Positions 34,113 through 42,371 of a stretch of 64,000 nucleotides of DNA are shown here, piece after piece. Within the stretch, counting starts at the first letter, position 1. Every line of letters begins with the position of its first letter. A program made the translations under genes and the position numbers. Location of the stretch: the NCBI RefSeq assembly GCF_000420825.1, contig NZ_ATVR01000001.1:1-64000 (forward strand), in the 5' to 3' direction. The notes under the pieces were generated by a model, which was given only the letters and a program-made list of their open reading frames with translations, searched no databases and was not told the origin of the DNA. The DNA is from Butyrivibrio sp. AE2015. Lineage in GTDB: Bacteria; Bacillota; Clostridia; Lachnospirales; Lachnospiraceae.

Positions 34113-36335
34113 ATGTTGTCTGTTACTCAACGATTGGAATCAGTATCACAACCGTTTGGCGGATATGTTCCCAAAAAACTTTTTGTGGAAAAACAGTATG
34201 ATGATGGTATTTATGTACCCGAAATTGGTGCAGAATTTGCGCCTACTCAAGGTATGGTTGTTGACTACCTTACTCGCTATATGATAACTGATGATAAGCT
34301 TGCATCTTTTGATATATCAATTCGTGGAGCTAAAAAAGTTGATTATTCGCTGGGAGGAGATAATGAATACAAAAATGCGTTAAAATTGCTCAAAGGAATA
34401 AATGGGCTAGATTATGATTCAATTTATAATGCATGCAAAATTGTTGGGTATGATTCTGCTTTAAGAAGAGGAGTAGAGACTTTTAAAAGTGTAGATTTTA
34501 TAAAACCTACGGACCTTCTTATAAGTAATATTCGCATTATGGTTGAAAGATGCATTTTCTTTTTAAACGATATAGGCCCGATAGTAGAAAGCGAAGTCAC
34601 TTTTCCTTATGGATATACAAAGCTGGTTAGTAGCGGTGATGGCGATTATATGACTAAAGATACGCTTATTGAGCTCAAAGTATCAAAGTCAGCATTATTA
34701 CCCAAATGGTCTCTGCAGCTTCTAATGTATTACTTACTGGGAATACATTCAACTAATGAACATTTCATGGATATAGAGTCATTATGCATTTATAACCCCT
34801 TTGAAAATAAGAGTTATGTAGTTAGAGTTGACAGAATAACTGATGAAACAAAATATATAGTGTCTCATGAAATACTCGGATATAAAATGAAGTACGAGGC
34901 GTTGAAATATGACAACATAAATCATGACACATATTATGACTATTCATCATGGAGGGATGTTGATGGCTCTGATGAACTTATTTATAACCAGCTAATTCTT
35001 GAAAATGAAAGAAATGGTTTTGATGTTAATGAGTATCCTAATGGGATACATAAGATATCCATCGAAGATTATTGGTCTTATTTAAAGACAGTAGATGATA
35101 GATATAAACGTGTGCTAAGACCAAGATTTAAAAACATTGAATATATCAATTTTGTAAAAAACAGTGGATATATTATGTTTCTTTCTGTTTCTCCTACAGG
35201 CCAATTGAGCATCTTGCATGGAGCCAAAAAAGAAACTACAAATTATTCAGTTGAATATTTCTACGAAAACATGGGGAATTATGCAAATAGGGTAGTCTCA
35301 CTTTTTTCGAGCTACTGGGACACTTTATATGCAATATCTGAGAGTTTACGAAAGTTGGCTCCTAGTACAGAACCTTTAAAAAGAAATCATTATTCAAAAT
35401 ACATAGACACTCAAAAAAGTCTAGGAATTAAACCCTTATCATTTAAGAAATGGTATAACGAGAGAGGCAAAAACATATGCCTTTCAGGAAAAGTACATGG
35501 CTGCATAGTAGATATAGACTATTTAAATCATATTTATATAAATCCTTTTGACGGGACTATTGTTCCTTATTTTGCAGTTTCTATGTATGACAAGGATGTG
35601 TATAGAAACACTTTAAGCCTAATATCAGCTCAAAGGCCAGAGATGCTAGAGTCCCTTAAAGAAATTGCCATGAAAGAAGATACAGCTGTTATGGCATCAG
35701 ATGCACAGGTATATCAGCTCGTTAGCATAAATGATGAAATAAGTACTGAAACTGTAAAAGTATATGATTTCAGCATGTACTCTGTGTCAAACAAGCTAAA
35801 AGCGTTGCAACAGATTTATGACAAAAATCTTATTCAAGTGTGGTATGACGATATACTAAAGGACAAAAAGGCTCTTTTAGATATAAAGACAAGTAATGTT
35901 ATTGATGTTGATTATTTCTCCAATGGTTTAAAAATTGACTCGGATGCTGCTTCTGAGTTAATGGGAAAAGCTATTTTGCAAAATACCGGAGAAATGGCAA
36001 CACTTGTCGATTATAGAGATGAAAATGACATTGATGTTATGTTTGAAAGTGGAATGAGGGTAGATCATACCAGCATGAGAAAATGGATCAGGGGCAAAGT
36101 AGATTCTGATTCTGCATCAATGAGTCTGGACAGGGAAACTATTCAGGAAAAAAGAGAACGACATAGAATCAAGTATGTTGGTATGAGTAAAGAAATGAAG
36201 TGTGGAATGATTGCTACAATAGTAAAATATGAAAATTGTAACAATATAACAGTAAGATTTGAAAATGGACAAGAAAGGTGTGGTGTCACTCTTAAAAGAT
36301 TCAAAGCTGGAACTATTGTCCCTTTTCATGTGTAA
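34113..36335 (+). CDS. Large unknown protein with PD-(D/E)XK nuclease-like core and two C-terminal repeats
   Basis: This 740-residue protein is not one I can name. Residues 158-206 contain the signature of a RecB/Cas4-like PD-(D/E)XK nuclease: Glu161, Asp178 in GDGDYM, the ELK triad (187-189) and QLLMYY (Gln202, Tyr206). The middle (about 340-520) has a conserved-looking block IDYLNHIYINPFDGTIVPYF (468-487). The C terminus carries two copies of a short beta unit: 630-663 (ATLVDYR..DIDVMFESG) and 700-735 (ATIVKYE..ITVRFENG). There is no signal peptide or membrane segment. GAGAGGA precedes the ATG. The gene is markedly AT-rich and sits among unrecognised genes, suggesting accessory DNA. A defence or mobile-element role is possible but unproven. 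Confidence 0.6.
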   Translation: MLSVTQRLESVSQPFGGYVPKKLFVEKQYDDGIYVPEIGAEFAPTQGMVVDYLTRYMITDDKLASFDISIRGAKKVDYSLGGDNEYKNALKLLKGINGLDYDSIYNACKIVGYDSALRRGVETFKSVDFIKPTDLLISNIRIMVERCIFFLNDIGPIVESEVTFPYGYTKLVSSGDGDYMTKDTLIELKVSKSALLPKWSLQLLMYYLLGIHSTNEHFMDIESLCIYNPFENKSYVVRVDRITDETKYIVSHEILGYKMKYEALKYDNINHDTYYDYSSWRDVDGSDELIYNQLILENERNGFDVNEYPNGIHKISIEDYWSYLKTVDDRYKRVLRPRFKNIEYINFVKNSGYIMFLSVSPTGQLSILHGAKKETTNYSVEYFYENMGNYANRVVSLFSSYWDTLYAISESLRKLAPSTEPLKRNHYSKYIDTQKSLGIKPLSFKKWYNERGKNICLSGKVHGCIVDIDYLNHIYINPFDGTIVPYFAVSMYDKDVYRNTLSLISAQRPEMLESLKEIAMKEDTAVMASDAQVYQLVSINDEISTETVKVYDFSMYSVSNKLKALQQIYDKNLIQVWYDDILKDKKALLDIKTSNVIDVDYFSNGLKIDSDAASELMGKAILQNTGEMATLVDYRDENDIDVMFESGMRVDHTSMRKWIRGKVDSDSASMSLDRETIQEKRERHRIKYVGMSKEMKCGMIATIVKYENCNNITVRFENGQERCGVTLKRFKAGTIVPFHV

Positions 36336-36423
36336 TTATTTCTATATCACTAAGAATAAGTAGTGTTATCTGCAGAAAAGGACATTTCTTAACATGCCAA
36401 AGATATGAAAGGGAGCAGGAAAA

Positions 36424-37548
36424 GTGGGGTTCACAAAGCGGAAAGAAAAATGTATTAGCATGAACGTGATAAGGCTATTATTCTGGATGCTGTGTTTGGC
36501 ATTTTTAGCTTCTTGTGGTAATAAGGCAGATGGTTTTTCTTCGAATGTCAGCAGTAATGAAAGCGCTGATATATCTACTAGTCAAGTTTCAGTAACTACC
36601 AAAACTGATGATGTCGCAAAGAATGAGATTAATATAGAACTTTCTAATGATGAATTAGTATTATCTAAGAATGGAAAAATCATCGAAACTTTACCGACAT
36701 ATATTAATTTGGCTGATGAACAATTTAATCTGTCAAAAGTATTACAAGTGCTGTTTTTCGATTACACAGCTGATGATATTACAGATATAGCTGTTTTAGG
36801 AGAATCGATTCATGGCGAGTATGTTTTACTATATAACGGAATGCTGCTGGAAAATGAATCTGGAATAAAAGAGGATACATTTGGATATTTCGGGAATCTA
36901 AGTAAAGCTCAACTTAATGAAATGGGCTGTGATATTACTGAGGATGGCATCAAGCGTGCACTTCTTGGAGATAATACTGAATGTATATACAACAGCTATC
37001 GTGAATTGTATACACAACTTGCAAGAGCTTATCATATTTCAAATAGTGAATATATGTATGACCTTATCTATGCTGATGAAGATGAGATTCCAGAGCTAGT
37101 TATAAATAAACTTGGATATTATGTATATCTATTTACTTATGAGAACAGTAAAGCAAGATGTTTGATGGATAAATGGGGATATGGTGCTATGGGAAATCAT
37201 GGATATAGCTATTTCCCTGGCACAGGCATCTATTATAATAACAATGCAGATTATGCAGGTGCAATATATACTGAATCTTATATGTCAAAACATGAAAATG
37301 GTGAGATTCAAACAGATTACTGGGTTCAAACAAATTATTTTCAAGATATCGATGAAGATGGAATGCCTTCGTATGAGGAGCTAAATACTACATTTGGGGA
37401 TGTTGGGAAAATTGAGTACCATTGTGTTTTCGATGAAAACATGTCAGAGGATGATATTAAGAAAATAGTAGACAATTATAATAAACAAGAGCTAGTGGAA
37501 TTAGGTGGGAAATACGAGTATGAAACAATAATGCTTCAACTGCAATGA
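36424..37548 (+). CDS. Lipoprotein of unknown function in the AT-rich island
   Basis: A 374-residue predicted lipoprotein. With a GTG start at 36424 (GGGAG 8 nt upstream), the positively charged N terminus is followed by a hydrophobic stretch and the lipobox LASC (Cys31). An ATG at 36460 is the alternative but lacks a good ribosome-binding site. After a Ser/Thr linker come acidic segments such as FDYTADDITDIAVLG and IYADEDEIPELVI that resemble calcium-binding or FG-GAP-like loops. A DIDEDGMPSYEELN loop lies late in the protein. The domain type appears in many Lachnospiraceae lipoproteins; the function is unknown. Confidence 0.65.
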   Translation: MGFTKRKEKCISMNVIRLLFWMLCLAFLASCGNKADGFSSNVSSNESADISTSQVSVTTKTDDVAKNEINIELSNDELVLSKNGKIIETLPTYINLADEQFNLSKVLQVLFFDYTADDITDIAVLGESIHGEYVLLYNGMLLENESGIKEDTFGYFGNLSKAQLNEMGCDITEDGIKRALLGDNTECIYNSYRELYTQLARAYHISNSEYMYDLIYADEDEIPELVINKLGYYVYLFTYENSKARCLMDKWGYGAMGNHGYSYFPGTGIYYNNNADYAGAIYTESYMSKHENGEIQTDYWVQTNYFQDIDEDGMPSYEELNTTFGDVGKIEYHCVFDENMSEDDIKKIVDNYNKQELVELGGKYEYETIMLQLQ

Positions 37549-37605
37549 AAATTCAAACAATCAGGTTATAATGAATGATGATAATGTCTGCTTTGAGGAG
37601 CATAT

Positions 37606-38181
37606 ATGAGTAACGAAAGAGAATTAGCAAAAGATATGATGGCCGAGCTAAAGCGCCATGGAATAGAGGCAACATATCAGGATTATGAGGCCAGAAAAGC
37701 AAGATTGATTGATTTAAACGATGGTTTTCATCAACTGCTGGACTTTATTCCGGATTTTATTATGATAGACCTTTTAAAAGAATATGAAGTGGGTTTTTTA
37801 AATGAGTACAGTAATATTGATGAACTTGTGGACGGAATTTTGGGATACAAGCACGGATATGTGCAGCTAATGCGGAAGATTGCAAGGCATTTCTTTGTCT
37901 TCAATTCTCATACAAAAGAATTTGAACTTGATAAGAATTTTGAAGGATATACAGCTTCGCAGCTTGAAAAAATGGCAAGGTGGAGCAAACCAGAGCTTCT
38001 AAAGGCTGATATCAATCCTTCAATGACGGTTTTTGAAATTGATGCTAAAGTGCGTGAAAACGGACTGAAAAGAAGTTTAAGAGTCACTGATGATGAATAC
38101 AGTGTTATAACCGCGTATAGCAATGCTGACGCTGAAGTAAAGGAAAAGGTTAGAGTAATACTAAACTTAAAAAAAATTTGA
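37606..38181 (+). CDS. Hypothetical protein
   Basis: I do not recognise this 191-residue soluble protein. It is mostly charged and helical (MAELKRHGIEATYQDYEARKA..., ending ADAEVKEKVRVILNLKKI), with no signal peptide, cysteine cluster or known catalytic motif. GAGGAG stands 5 nt before the ATG. It is the last long gene of the AT-rich island and ends right at the promoter of the antisense RNA at 38212. Confidence 0.6.
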   Translation: MSNERELAKDMMAELKRHGIEATYQDYEARKARLIDLNDGFHQLLDFIPDFIMIDLLKEYEVGFLNEYSNIDELVDGILGYKHGYVQLMRKIARHFFVFNSHTKEFELDKNFEGYTASQLEKMARWSKPELLKADINPSMTVFEIDAKVRENGLKRSLRVTDDEYSVITAYSNADAEVKEKVRVILNLKKI

Positions 38182-38205
38182 CGAAATTCGATTTATTGTT
38201 ATAAT
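38178..38205 (+). promoter_or_regulatory. Promoter of a short antisense RNA
   Basis: TTGACG (38178-38183), 16 bp, TATAAT (38200-38205). No gene of any length starts downstream before the terminator at 38245-38282, so a transcript of about 70 nt is predicted. Confidence 0.72.
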
Positions 38206-38211
38206 AAAATC

Positions 38212-38283
38212 AGGCAAGGAACTAATTAGCTTAAAAACATGGCGAAAGCCCTAGAGATGGCGGTCTCTAGGGCTTTCTTTTTC
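38212..38283 (+). ncRNA. Candidate antitoxin RNA of a par/Fst-like type I toxin-antitoxin system
   Basis: A predicted RNA of about 70 nt between a good promoter and a 13-bp terminator hairpin. It is convergent with the toxin gene and shares its terminator. Its 5' part contains AACTAATTAGC (38220-38230), identical to 38374-38384 on the same strand inside the toxin gene. The RNA can therefore pair in trans with codons 3-7 of the toxin mRNA as well as with its 3' end. This is the layout known from pAD1 RNAII. The RNA itself is inferred, not observed. Confidence 0.55.
38245..38282. terminator. Shared terminator of the toxin mRNA and antisense RNA
   Basis: AAAGCCCTAGAGA and TCTCTAGGGCTTT form a perfect 13-bp stem with a six-base loop. 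A T run follows directly on the plus strand; on the minus strand a T5 run lies 7 nt beyond the stem. Confidence 0.85.
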
Positions 38284-38290
38284 GGCTCTA

Positions 38291-38392
38291 TTATAGATCG
38301 TTGCCGCGTTTATCTCTGTCGAGCCACTTACAGATGTAGTTGGCGGCTACTCCTGCCAGAACAGAGATTAAGAAACTAATTAGCAATTCCAC
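38291..38392 (-). CDS. Small hydrophobic peptide, candidate type I toxin (Fst/holin-like)
   Basis: A 33-residue peptide read by hand: GTG start at 38392, TAA at 38291. AGGAGG stands 9 nt upstream, an unusually strong site for so small a gene. Residues 2-21 (ELLISFLISVLAGVAANYIC) form one membrane helix, followed by a charged tail (KWLDRDKRGNDL). This is the shape of Fst, TxpA-like and C. difficile type I toxins, and similar short peptides are often called putative holin-like toxins. An extended -10 promoter lies at 38442-38447, and a convergent RNA (38212-38283) with matching repeats is the likely antitoxin. Confidence 0.65.
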   Translation of the reverse strand: MELLISFLISVLAGVAANYICKWLDRDKRGNDL

Positions 38393-38441
38393 GGCTTAGC
38401 ACCTCCTTTCTGTTGCCAGAATGAGGGCGACAACGTCCCTA

Positions 38442-38450
38442 ATTATACCA
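38442..38450 (-). promoter_or_regulatory. Extended -10 promoter of the candidate toxin
   Basis: Minus-strand TGGTATAAT; no convincing -35. The predicted leader is about 43 nt and can form a small GTTG/CAAC-type hairpin before the ribosome-binding site. Confidence 0.6.
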
Positions 38451-38533
38451 CTTTGTAAATAACATAGTAGTACGATAAATATCCAATACAAATAATCGTG
38501 TTCATAACAATTATAATTATTGCTAAAGGCCAA

Positions 38534-38717
38534 CCATATAAAAATAGCAAGTGCTGTGGGAACGATTTATTTTGAGCAGATGATACATGACAAAATAAAA
38601 AAGCATTTCAGATTATGTTTTGAATAACATGATATAATCTGAAATGCTTTTTTATTTTGACTTATGTATCACTGCGAAAAATTCCGAGTTCCCACGGCAC
38701 TTGCTATTTCTATATGG
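38534..38717. repeat. 184-bp near-perfect palindrome (MITE-like element)
   Basis: Outer 30-nt arms (38534-38563 and 38688-38717) match at 28 of 30 positions, both differences being G-U compatible in RNA. A second helix of about 40 bp with small bulges runs from the GCAG at about 38576 and includes AAAATAAAAAAGCATTTCAG with its inverse. The loop is short (about 17 nt). No ORF lies inside. T/A runs flank the inner helix, so it may also terminate transcription in both directions. The remaining bases between 38451 and 38533 show nothing recognisable. Confidence 0.8.
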
Positions 38718-38752
38718 TGTCCGTCTCGCACCACTTATCGCGTAGCCACACC

Positions 38753-39445
38753 TTAAAGCTCGTCGCTCTTTACTGCTACTGGTCTTGAGCATGTGATCTC
38801 AAGGTTTCCATTTCTCTGACGTATCTCGTCGATCATTCCCTTTGTTGAAGCCTTTGCTCTCATTGCTACCTTATAGTTGAGCTTGTAGAGACTTCCCATT
38901 CCTGATGTCTTCACTTCCTGAAGCTCTGCTCTTGTTGTGTATCTCTCAAAGATGTCATCAAAGATTCCTTCAAAATCAAGGCTTTCAGGTACTGTGATCT
39001 TAACTGTCTTTTCCTCATTGGCGCCTTCGCCAAAGCTGCAGTTTGAAAGAATCAGGTTTGCTACTGAAATGATAACTGCAAAGATCGCTGCAATTCCGAT
39101 ATATCCCATACCTGTTGCAAGACCAACTGCCATAGCAAGGAAGATGATAGCTATTTCTTTTCCTGAACCAGGTGCAGAACGGAATCTTACAAGTGAGAAG
39201 GCTCCTGCCACTGCAACACCTGCGCCAACATTTCCGTTAACCATCATGATAACTACGCCAACAATTGCCGGAAGCAATGAAAGTGTTATGATAAAGCTCT
39301 TTGAATAGCTGTTCTTGATTGAATACATAAATGCGATGAAAATACCGATTGCAAGTGAGCAAAGAGTTGCTATCAGGAATGTTGCTCCTGTTATTGTTCC
39401 ATTTGAAAAAATTGATCCAAAAATTAAATCTGTCTGCGTTGTCAT
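38753..39445 (-). CDS. DUF4956 membrane protein
   Basis: A 230-residue protein with four hydrophobic segments in the first 135 residues, containing the DUF4956 hallmark GAFSLVRFRSAPGSGKEIA. A cytoplasmic C-terminal alpha/beta domain follows (about 150-225). DUF4956 proteins are commonly encoded beside VTC-domain polyphosphate polymerases, as here (33 bp downstream of one). AAGGAG precedes the ATG at 39445. Its role is unknown; coupling to polyphosphate or cell-surface metabolism is inferred from the pairing. Confidence 0.86.
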   Translation of the reverse strand: MTTQTDLIFGSIFSNGTITGATFLIATLCSLAIGIFIAFMYSIKNSYSKSFIITLSLLPAIVGVVIMMVNGNVGAGVAVAGAFSLVRFRSAPGSGKEIAIIFLAMAVGLATGMGYIGIAAIFAVIISVANLILSNCSFGEGANEEKTVKITVPESLDFEGIFDDIFERYTTRAELQEVKTSGMGSLYKLNYKVAMRAKASTKGMIDEIRQRNGNLEITCSRPVAVKSDEL

Positions 39446-39477
39446 TTTATATAATCTCCTTCCAATTATCCTTTTGT

Positions 39478-40257
39478 TTAGACTGCTTTGCGAAACACGG
39501 CCACCTTTGATTCCTCTTCTTTCTGATCAGGTACAATGCCCTTCATGATCATCTCATTGGTCTGGCCATACATATATTCGAGATACCCTCTTCCATATTT
39601 GGAAAAAGAAATCTTTCTGATATTAAGTTCATCGAGAATTCTTGCAAGTTCCATTGACATAGCTCCTGCAATCTTAAGCTCCATAAGGTGCTGTCCTGGG
39701 AGCAGGATATCTTTTCCCACATTTCCCTGTGAAAGGCTTAAGTTCTCTGTTCTCCATCTGATATTTCTATCAAATGTGATCCTTAAGTCAGGATCTGAAA
39801 TGCCTGCCATTGCTATTCTGTCGTAAGAGATAGCCATTGCCGGTCTGATTCCCTTGTAGTACTGAAGGAAATAATCGATCTCATTTGAAATCTGTGATCT
39901 GTTTTCAATTTCCTTTCCATTTACAAGGTAATCAATTGCTTTGGCGTAAGGCATTGAGATTCTTCTTTTATAGACAACTCCTGCATATTTTTTCTTGATC
40001 TCTATAAAAGCGTTTGTATCATCACTTGCAACGCCGTATGTACGAAGCCTTAGCTTTTCTTTGTACTTTGGTTTTTCAAGGGATCTTTCAATAAGCTTAA
40101 AATCAGGAGTGTCGAAATATATATTTAAAATGGAGGTCTCTCCATAACTGTCGATAGCAGCCATGCCCTCAAGCCTTTTCATAAGCTCGTTGTACTGAAT
40201 GTCATCCAGCAAATATTTAACTTCGATTCTCTGAAATACATCTTTGAAACCTGCCAT
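39478..40257 (-). CDS. VTC-domain polyphosphate polymerase-like protein
   Basis: A 259-residue protein of the VTC/CYTH-like tunnel fold: RIEVKYLLDDIQYNEL at the N terminus, the YFDTPDFKLIERS strand, KLRLRTYG with clustered basic residues, IEIKKKYAGVVYKRR, and a C-terminal SFSKYGRGYLE. These basic residues line the tunnel in Vtc4-type polyphosphate polymerases. GGAG precedes the ATG. It forms an operon with the DUF4956 gene; the CotH-type protein often seen with this pair is absent here. Confidence 0.87.
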   Translation of the reverse strand: MAGFKDVFQRIEVKYLLDDIQYNELMKRLEGMAAIDSYGETSILNIYFDTPDFKLIERSLEKPKYKEKLRLRTYGVASDDTNAFIEIKKKYAGVVYKRRISMPYAKAIDYLVNGKEIENRSQISNEIDYFLQYYKGIRPAMAISYDRIAMAGISDPDLRITFDRNIRWRTENLSLSQGNVGKDILLPGQHLMELKIAGAMSMELARILDELNIRKISFSKYGRGYLEYMYGQTNEMIMKGIVPDQKEEESKVAVFRKAV

Positions 40258-40411
40258 GATTTTTCTCCATTTCTTTGCGTGTTGTTTTATCTTATGATGC
40301 CATTCTAAATTTGAAACCTAAAAATAACTTAAAACGAATCAGAGTTTATAATTTATTAATAAATTATTGACAAAAGCCCATATTTTCGAGCTTTTTCGGG
40401 TACGACATGTA

Positions 40412-40420
40412 TGATATAAT
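40412..40420 (+). promoter_or_regulatory. Extended -10 promoter of the 161-residue gene
   Basis: TGATATAAT at 40412-40420; no -35 at proper distance (a TTGACA at 40367-40372 is too far). The rest of 40258-40480 shows no gene. Confidence 0.55.
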
Positions 40421-40480
40421 GACATTAAGTAACACCTAATTACATCAATTGTTATCTATTCACTAAAGGGGGAGGTGTCT

Positions 40481-40966
40481 ATGTACAAAAAGGGAGACAA
40501 GGTAATCATTCTCGATTACAATGGAAAACCCGCAATTCCAAAGGTTGTTGCAGAAATTGAAGATGTTTACGGAGAAGACAGAGTAAGACTTCATCTGCCT
40601 GACAATGCATGCTGTCTTGAGTTTACAGATCGATTTGAGAAGATCGATGAAGACACTTATGATGAGATCCTTCACTCCGTACACGAAAGAGAAAAAGAAA
40701 TGCCTGTTGATCTTCAGCTTGATATCCGCAAATTTGCTTCCAAGCATCCTCGCAGAAGAAAAGACGAGATCATTAAGATGTTTGATCAGGATAAACGCTA
40801 CGTTTCAATCCTGAATGCCTATATGGGCAGAGTTATGATGTACGGAAAAGAAAATATCAATGAGAGATTTCTTTTTGAATATAATGAAGCTCTTTTTGGA
40901 ATAATTGAAACCAGGACCTTTTTCCATGAGCTTGATGATTCCATTCCTATTCCTGAGCTGACTTAA
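40481..40966 (+). CDS. Hypothetical protein
   Basis: A 161-residue cytoplasmic protein I cannot assign. The N-terminal 60 residues look like a small beta barrel (KKGDKVIILDYNGKPAIPKV, RVRLHLPDNACC); the rest is helical with a KHPRRRKDEI basic patch. The ATG at 40481 is 5 nt after GGGGGAGG. Its 3' end overlaps the end of the convergent O-antigen-ligase-like gene by 20 bp. Confidence 0.65.
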   Translation: MYKKGDKVIILDYNGKPAIPKVVAEIEDVYGEDRVRLHLPDNACCLEFTDRFEKIDEDTYDEILHSVHEREKEMPVDLQLDIRKFASKHPRRRKDEIIKMFDQDKRYVSILNAYMGRVMMYGKENINERFLFEYNEALFGIIETRTFFHELDDSIPIPELT

Positions 40967-42371
40967 GAGAAAGGCCAATTCCGATAGCCATAAAAAGAAA
41001 TGTTGTTGATACGGTTGTGGAAAAAGACACAACGCTGTTAAATAAATATGCGATTATAGGGAGCGAGCAGATAATAGCTGCTGGCTCCTTTTTTATTATT
41101 CTTTTTAGTGAGTATACGATAAATCCATAGTAGAGAATAGCGCCCACGATTCCTCTTTCTATCAAAATTGTCAAAAATTCGCAATGAGCGTTTGTAAGCC
41201 TGTTGCCCTCAAGGACATTTAAGAGGGAATCTGCCCACATCGGATTGTGATAGGCATATGAAAAGTAGCAATCCTGACCTACTCCAAATATCTTTTGCCA
41301 GGATGACAGATTACGGAACATGTCTAAAGAAATCTGCCAGATAAAAAGTCTGCCGTTTCCAAAGTTGTAGGGAATTTTTACGACAGCGATAATCACAGGG
41401 ATTATTGCCACTAAGGCCAGGATCAATCCACAATATATCTTTTTATACAGATCCCTGTTCCACAAAATACTGATCTCATCCAAAAAAGCTGATAGTCTGT
41501 ATATAAAAAATGAAAACGCGATAAATACAAGACCTGTGTGATTGCTGCACAGAGTAATGAGATAGTTCTTTTCATAATTATATGCAGCTGGACAAAAGAG
41601 CATAATAAGGTTCACTATTTCTATTGCCAGCCCCAAAACAGAAAGCTGCACCAAAAATCTGTGAAAATAATTCCTGTCAGAAAATGACAGATAAAGAAGA
41701 AGGCCATAGGTTCCAAGTAGCACCAGCAAGCCGCTGTCAGCTCCCTGTAGTAAAAGAGCCATGAGCCCAACTACTGTATAGGCGCTGCACGCAAAAAAGC
41801 TTTTGCTTCCCGGCTTTTGAAGGTAAGTTAAGCCCACACCGGCAGGGACAAATATAGATAAAAATCCCACATACCAGTTGATATTTCCTATAGTTGCAAG
41901 AAAAGAAGTATCGCTCCCATAAATTTCGATTGGATAAATCCCGAATCTTCCAAGAACCCCAATGACAAATATAAGAAATGGAGTTATGAATACTGCCGCA
42001 AGAACATACTCATCAACATACAGGCCTTTTGCAAGAAAGTAGCAATCAAGGATCATTATGGCAGTGGTCAAAAAACCTACTCTCCACCCTTCAAGTCCAA
42101 GAAAAGAAGTTTTGATATCGCAGGAAAAAAGCAGGGTTACAAGATTTGTTAACAGAAGAGCTCTTAAAAGAATGTCATGAACACCTTCGCTTTTTTTATT
42201 TAGTCCCACAAGAAAAGAAGAGGCAAGGATAAATGCTCCGCCGATCAGCATGTACATTATCCCTTTTGCCTCACCAAGTTCATAATAGCCCTGCTCCATA
42301 TACAAAGGCAGAATGGAGCACAGCATTATCACATGTATAGTTGAAAATATTTTTAGAATCTTAGTTCTCAT
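40947..42371 (-). CDS. O-antigen ligase/polymerase-like membrane protein
   Basis: A 474-residue protein with about eleven to twelve hydrophobic segments. A large loop late in the protein contains GNGRLFIWQISLDMF, GVGQDCYF and NAHCEFLTILIERGIVG, the features of the Wzy_C/O-antigen ligase family. It may polymerise or transfer a glycan in cell-wall or capsule assembly. No polysaccharide cluster surrounds it. The start overlaps the pseudouridine synthase gene by 11 nt, so the two are coupled. Confidence 0.8.
   Translation of the reverse strand: MRTKILKIFSTIHVIMLCSILPLYMEQGYYELGEAKGIMYMLIGGAFILASSFLVGLNKKSEGVHDILLRALLLTNLVTLLFSCDIKTSFLGLEGWRVGFLTTAIMILDCYFLAKGLYVDEYVLAAVFITPFLIFVIGVLGRFGIYPIEIYGSDTSFLATIGNINWYVGFLSIFVPAGVGLTYLQKPGSKSFFACSAYTVVGLMALLLQGADSGLLVLLGTYGLLLYLSFSDRNYFHRFLVQLSVLGLAIEIVNLIMLFCPAAYNYEKNYLITLCSNHTGLVFIAFSFFIYRLSAFLDEISILWNRDLYKKIYCGLILALVAIIPVIIAVVKIPYNFGNGRLFIWQISLDMFRNLSSWQKIFGVGQDCYFSYAYHNPMWADSLLNVLEGNRLTNAHCEFLTILIERGIVGAILYYGFIVYSLKRIIKKEPAAIICSLPIIAYLFNSVVSFSTTVSTTFLFMAIGIGLSLKSAQE

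Noticed and set aside
33527..36361. AAGAATAAGTA at both 33533 and 36351 as island boundaries
   Set aside because: An 11-bp AT-rich match inside the island is expected by chance and does not coincide with gene boundaries.
40367..40420. TTGACA at 40367 as the -35 for TATAAT at 40415
   Set aside because: The spacing is 42 bp; the -10 is better explained as an extended -10.
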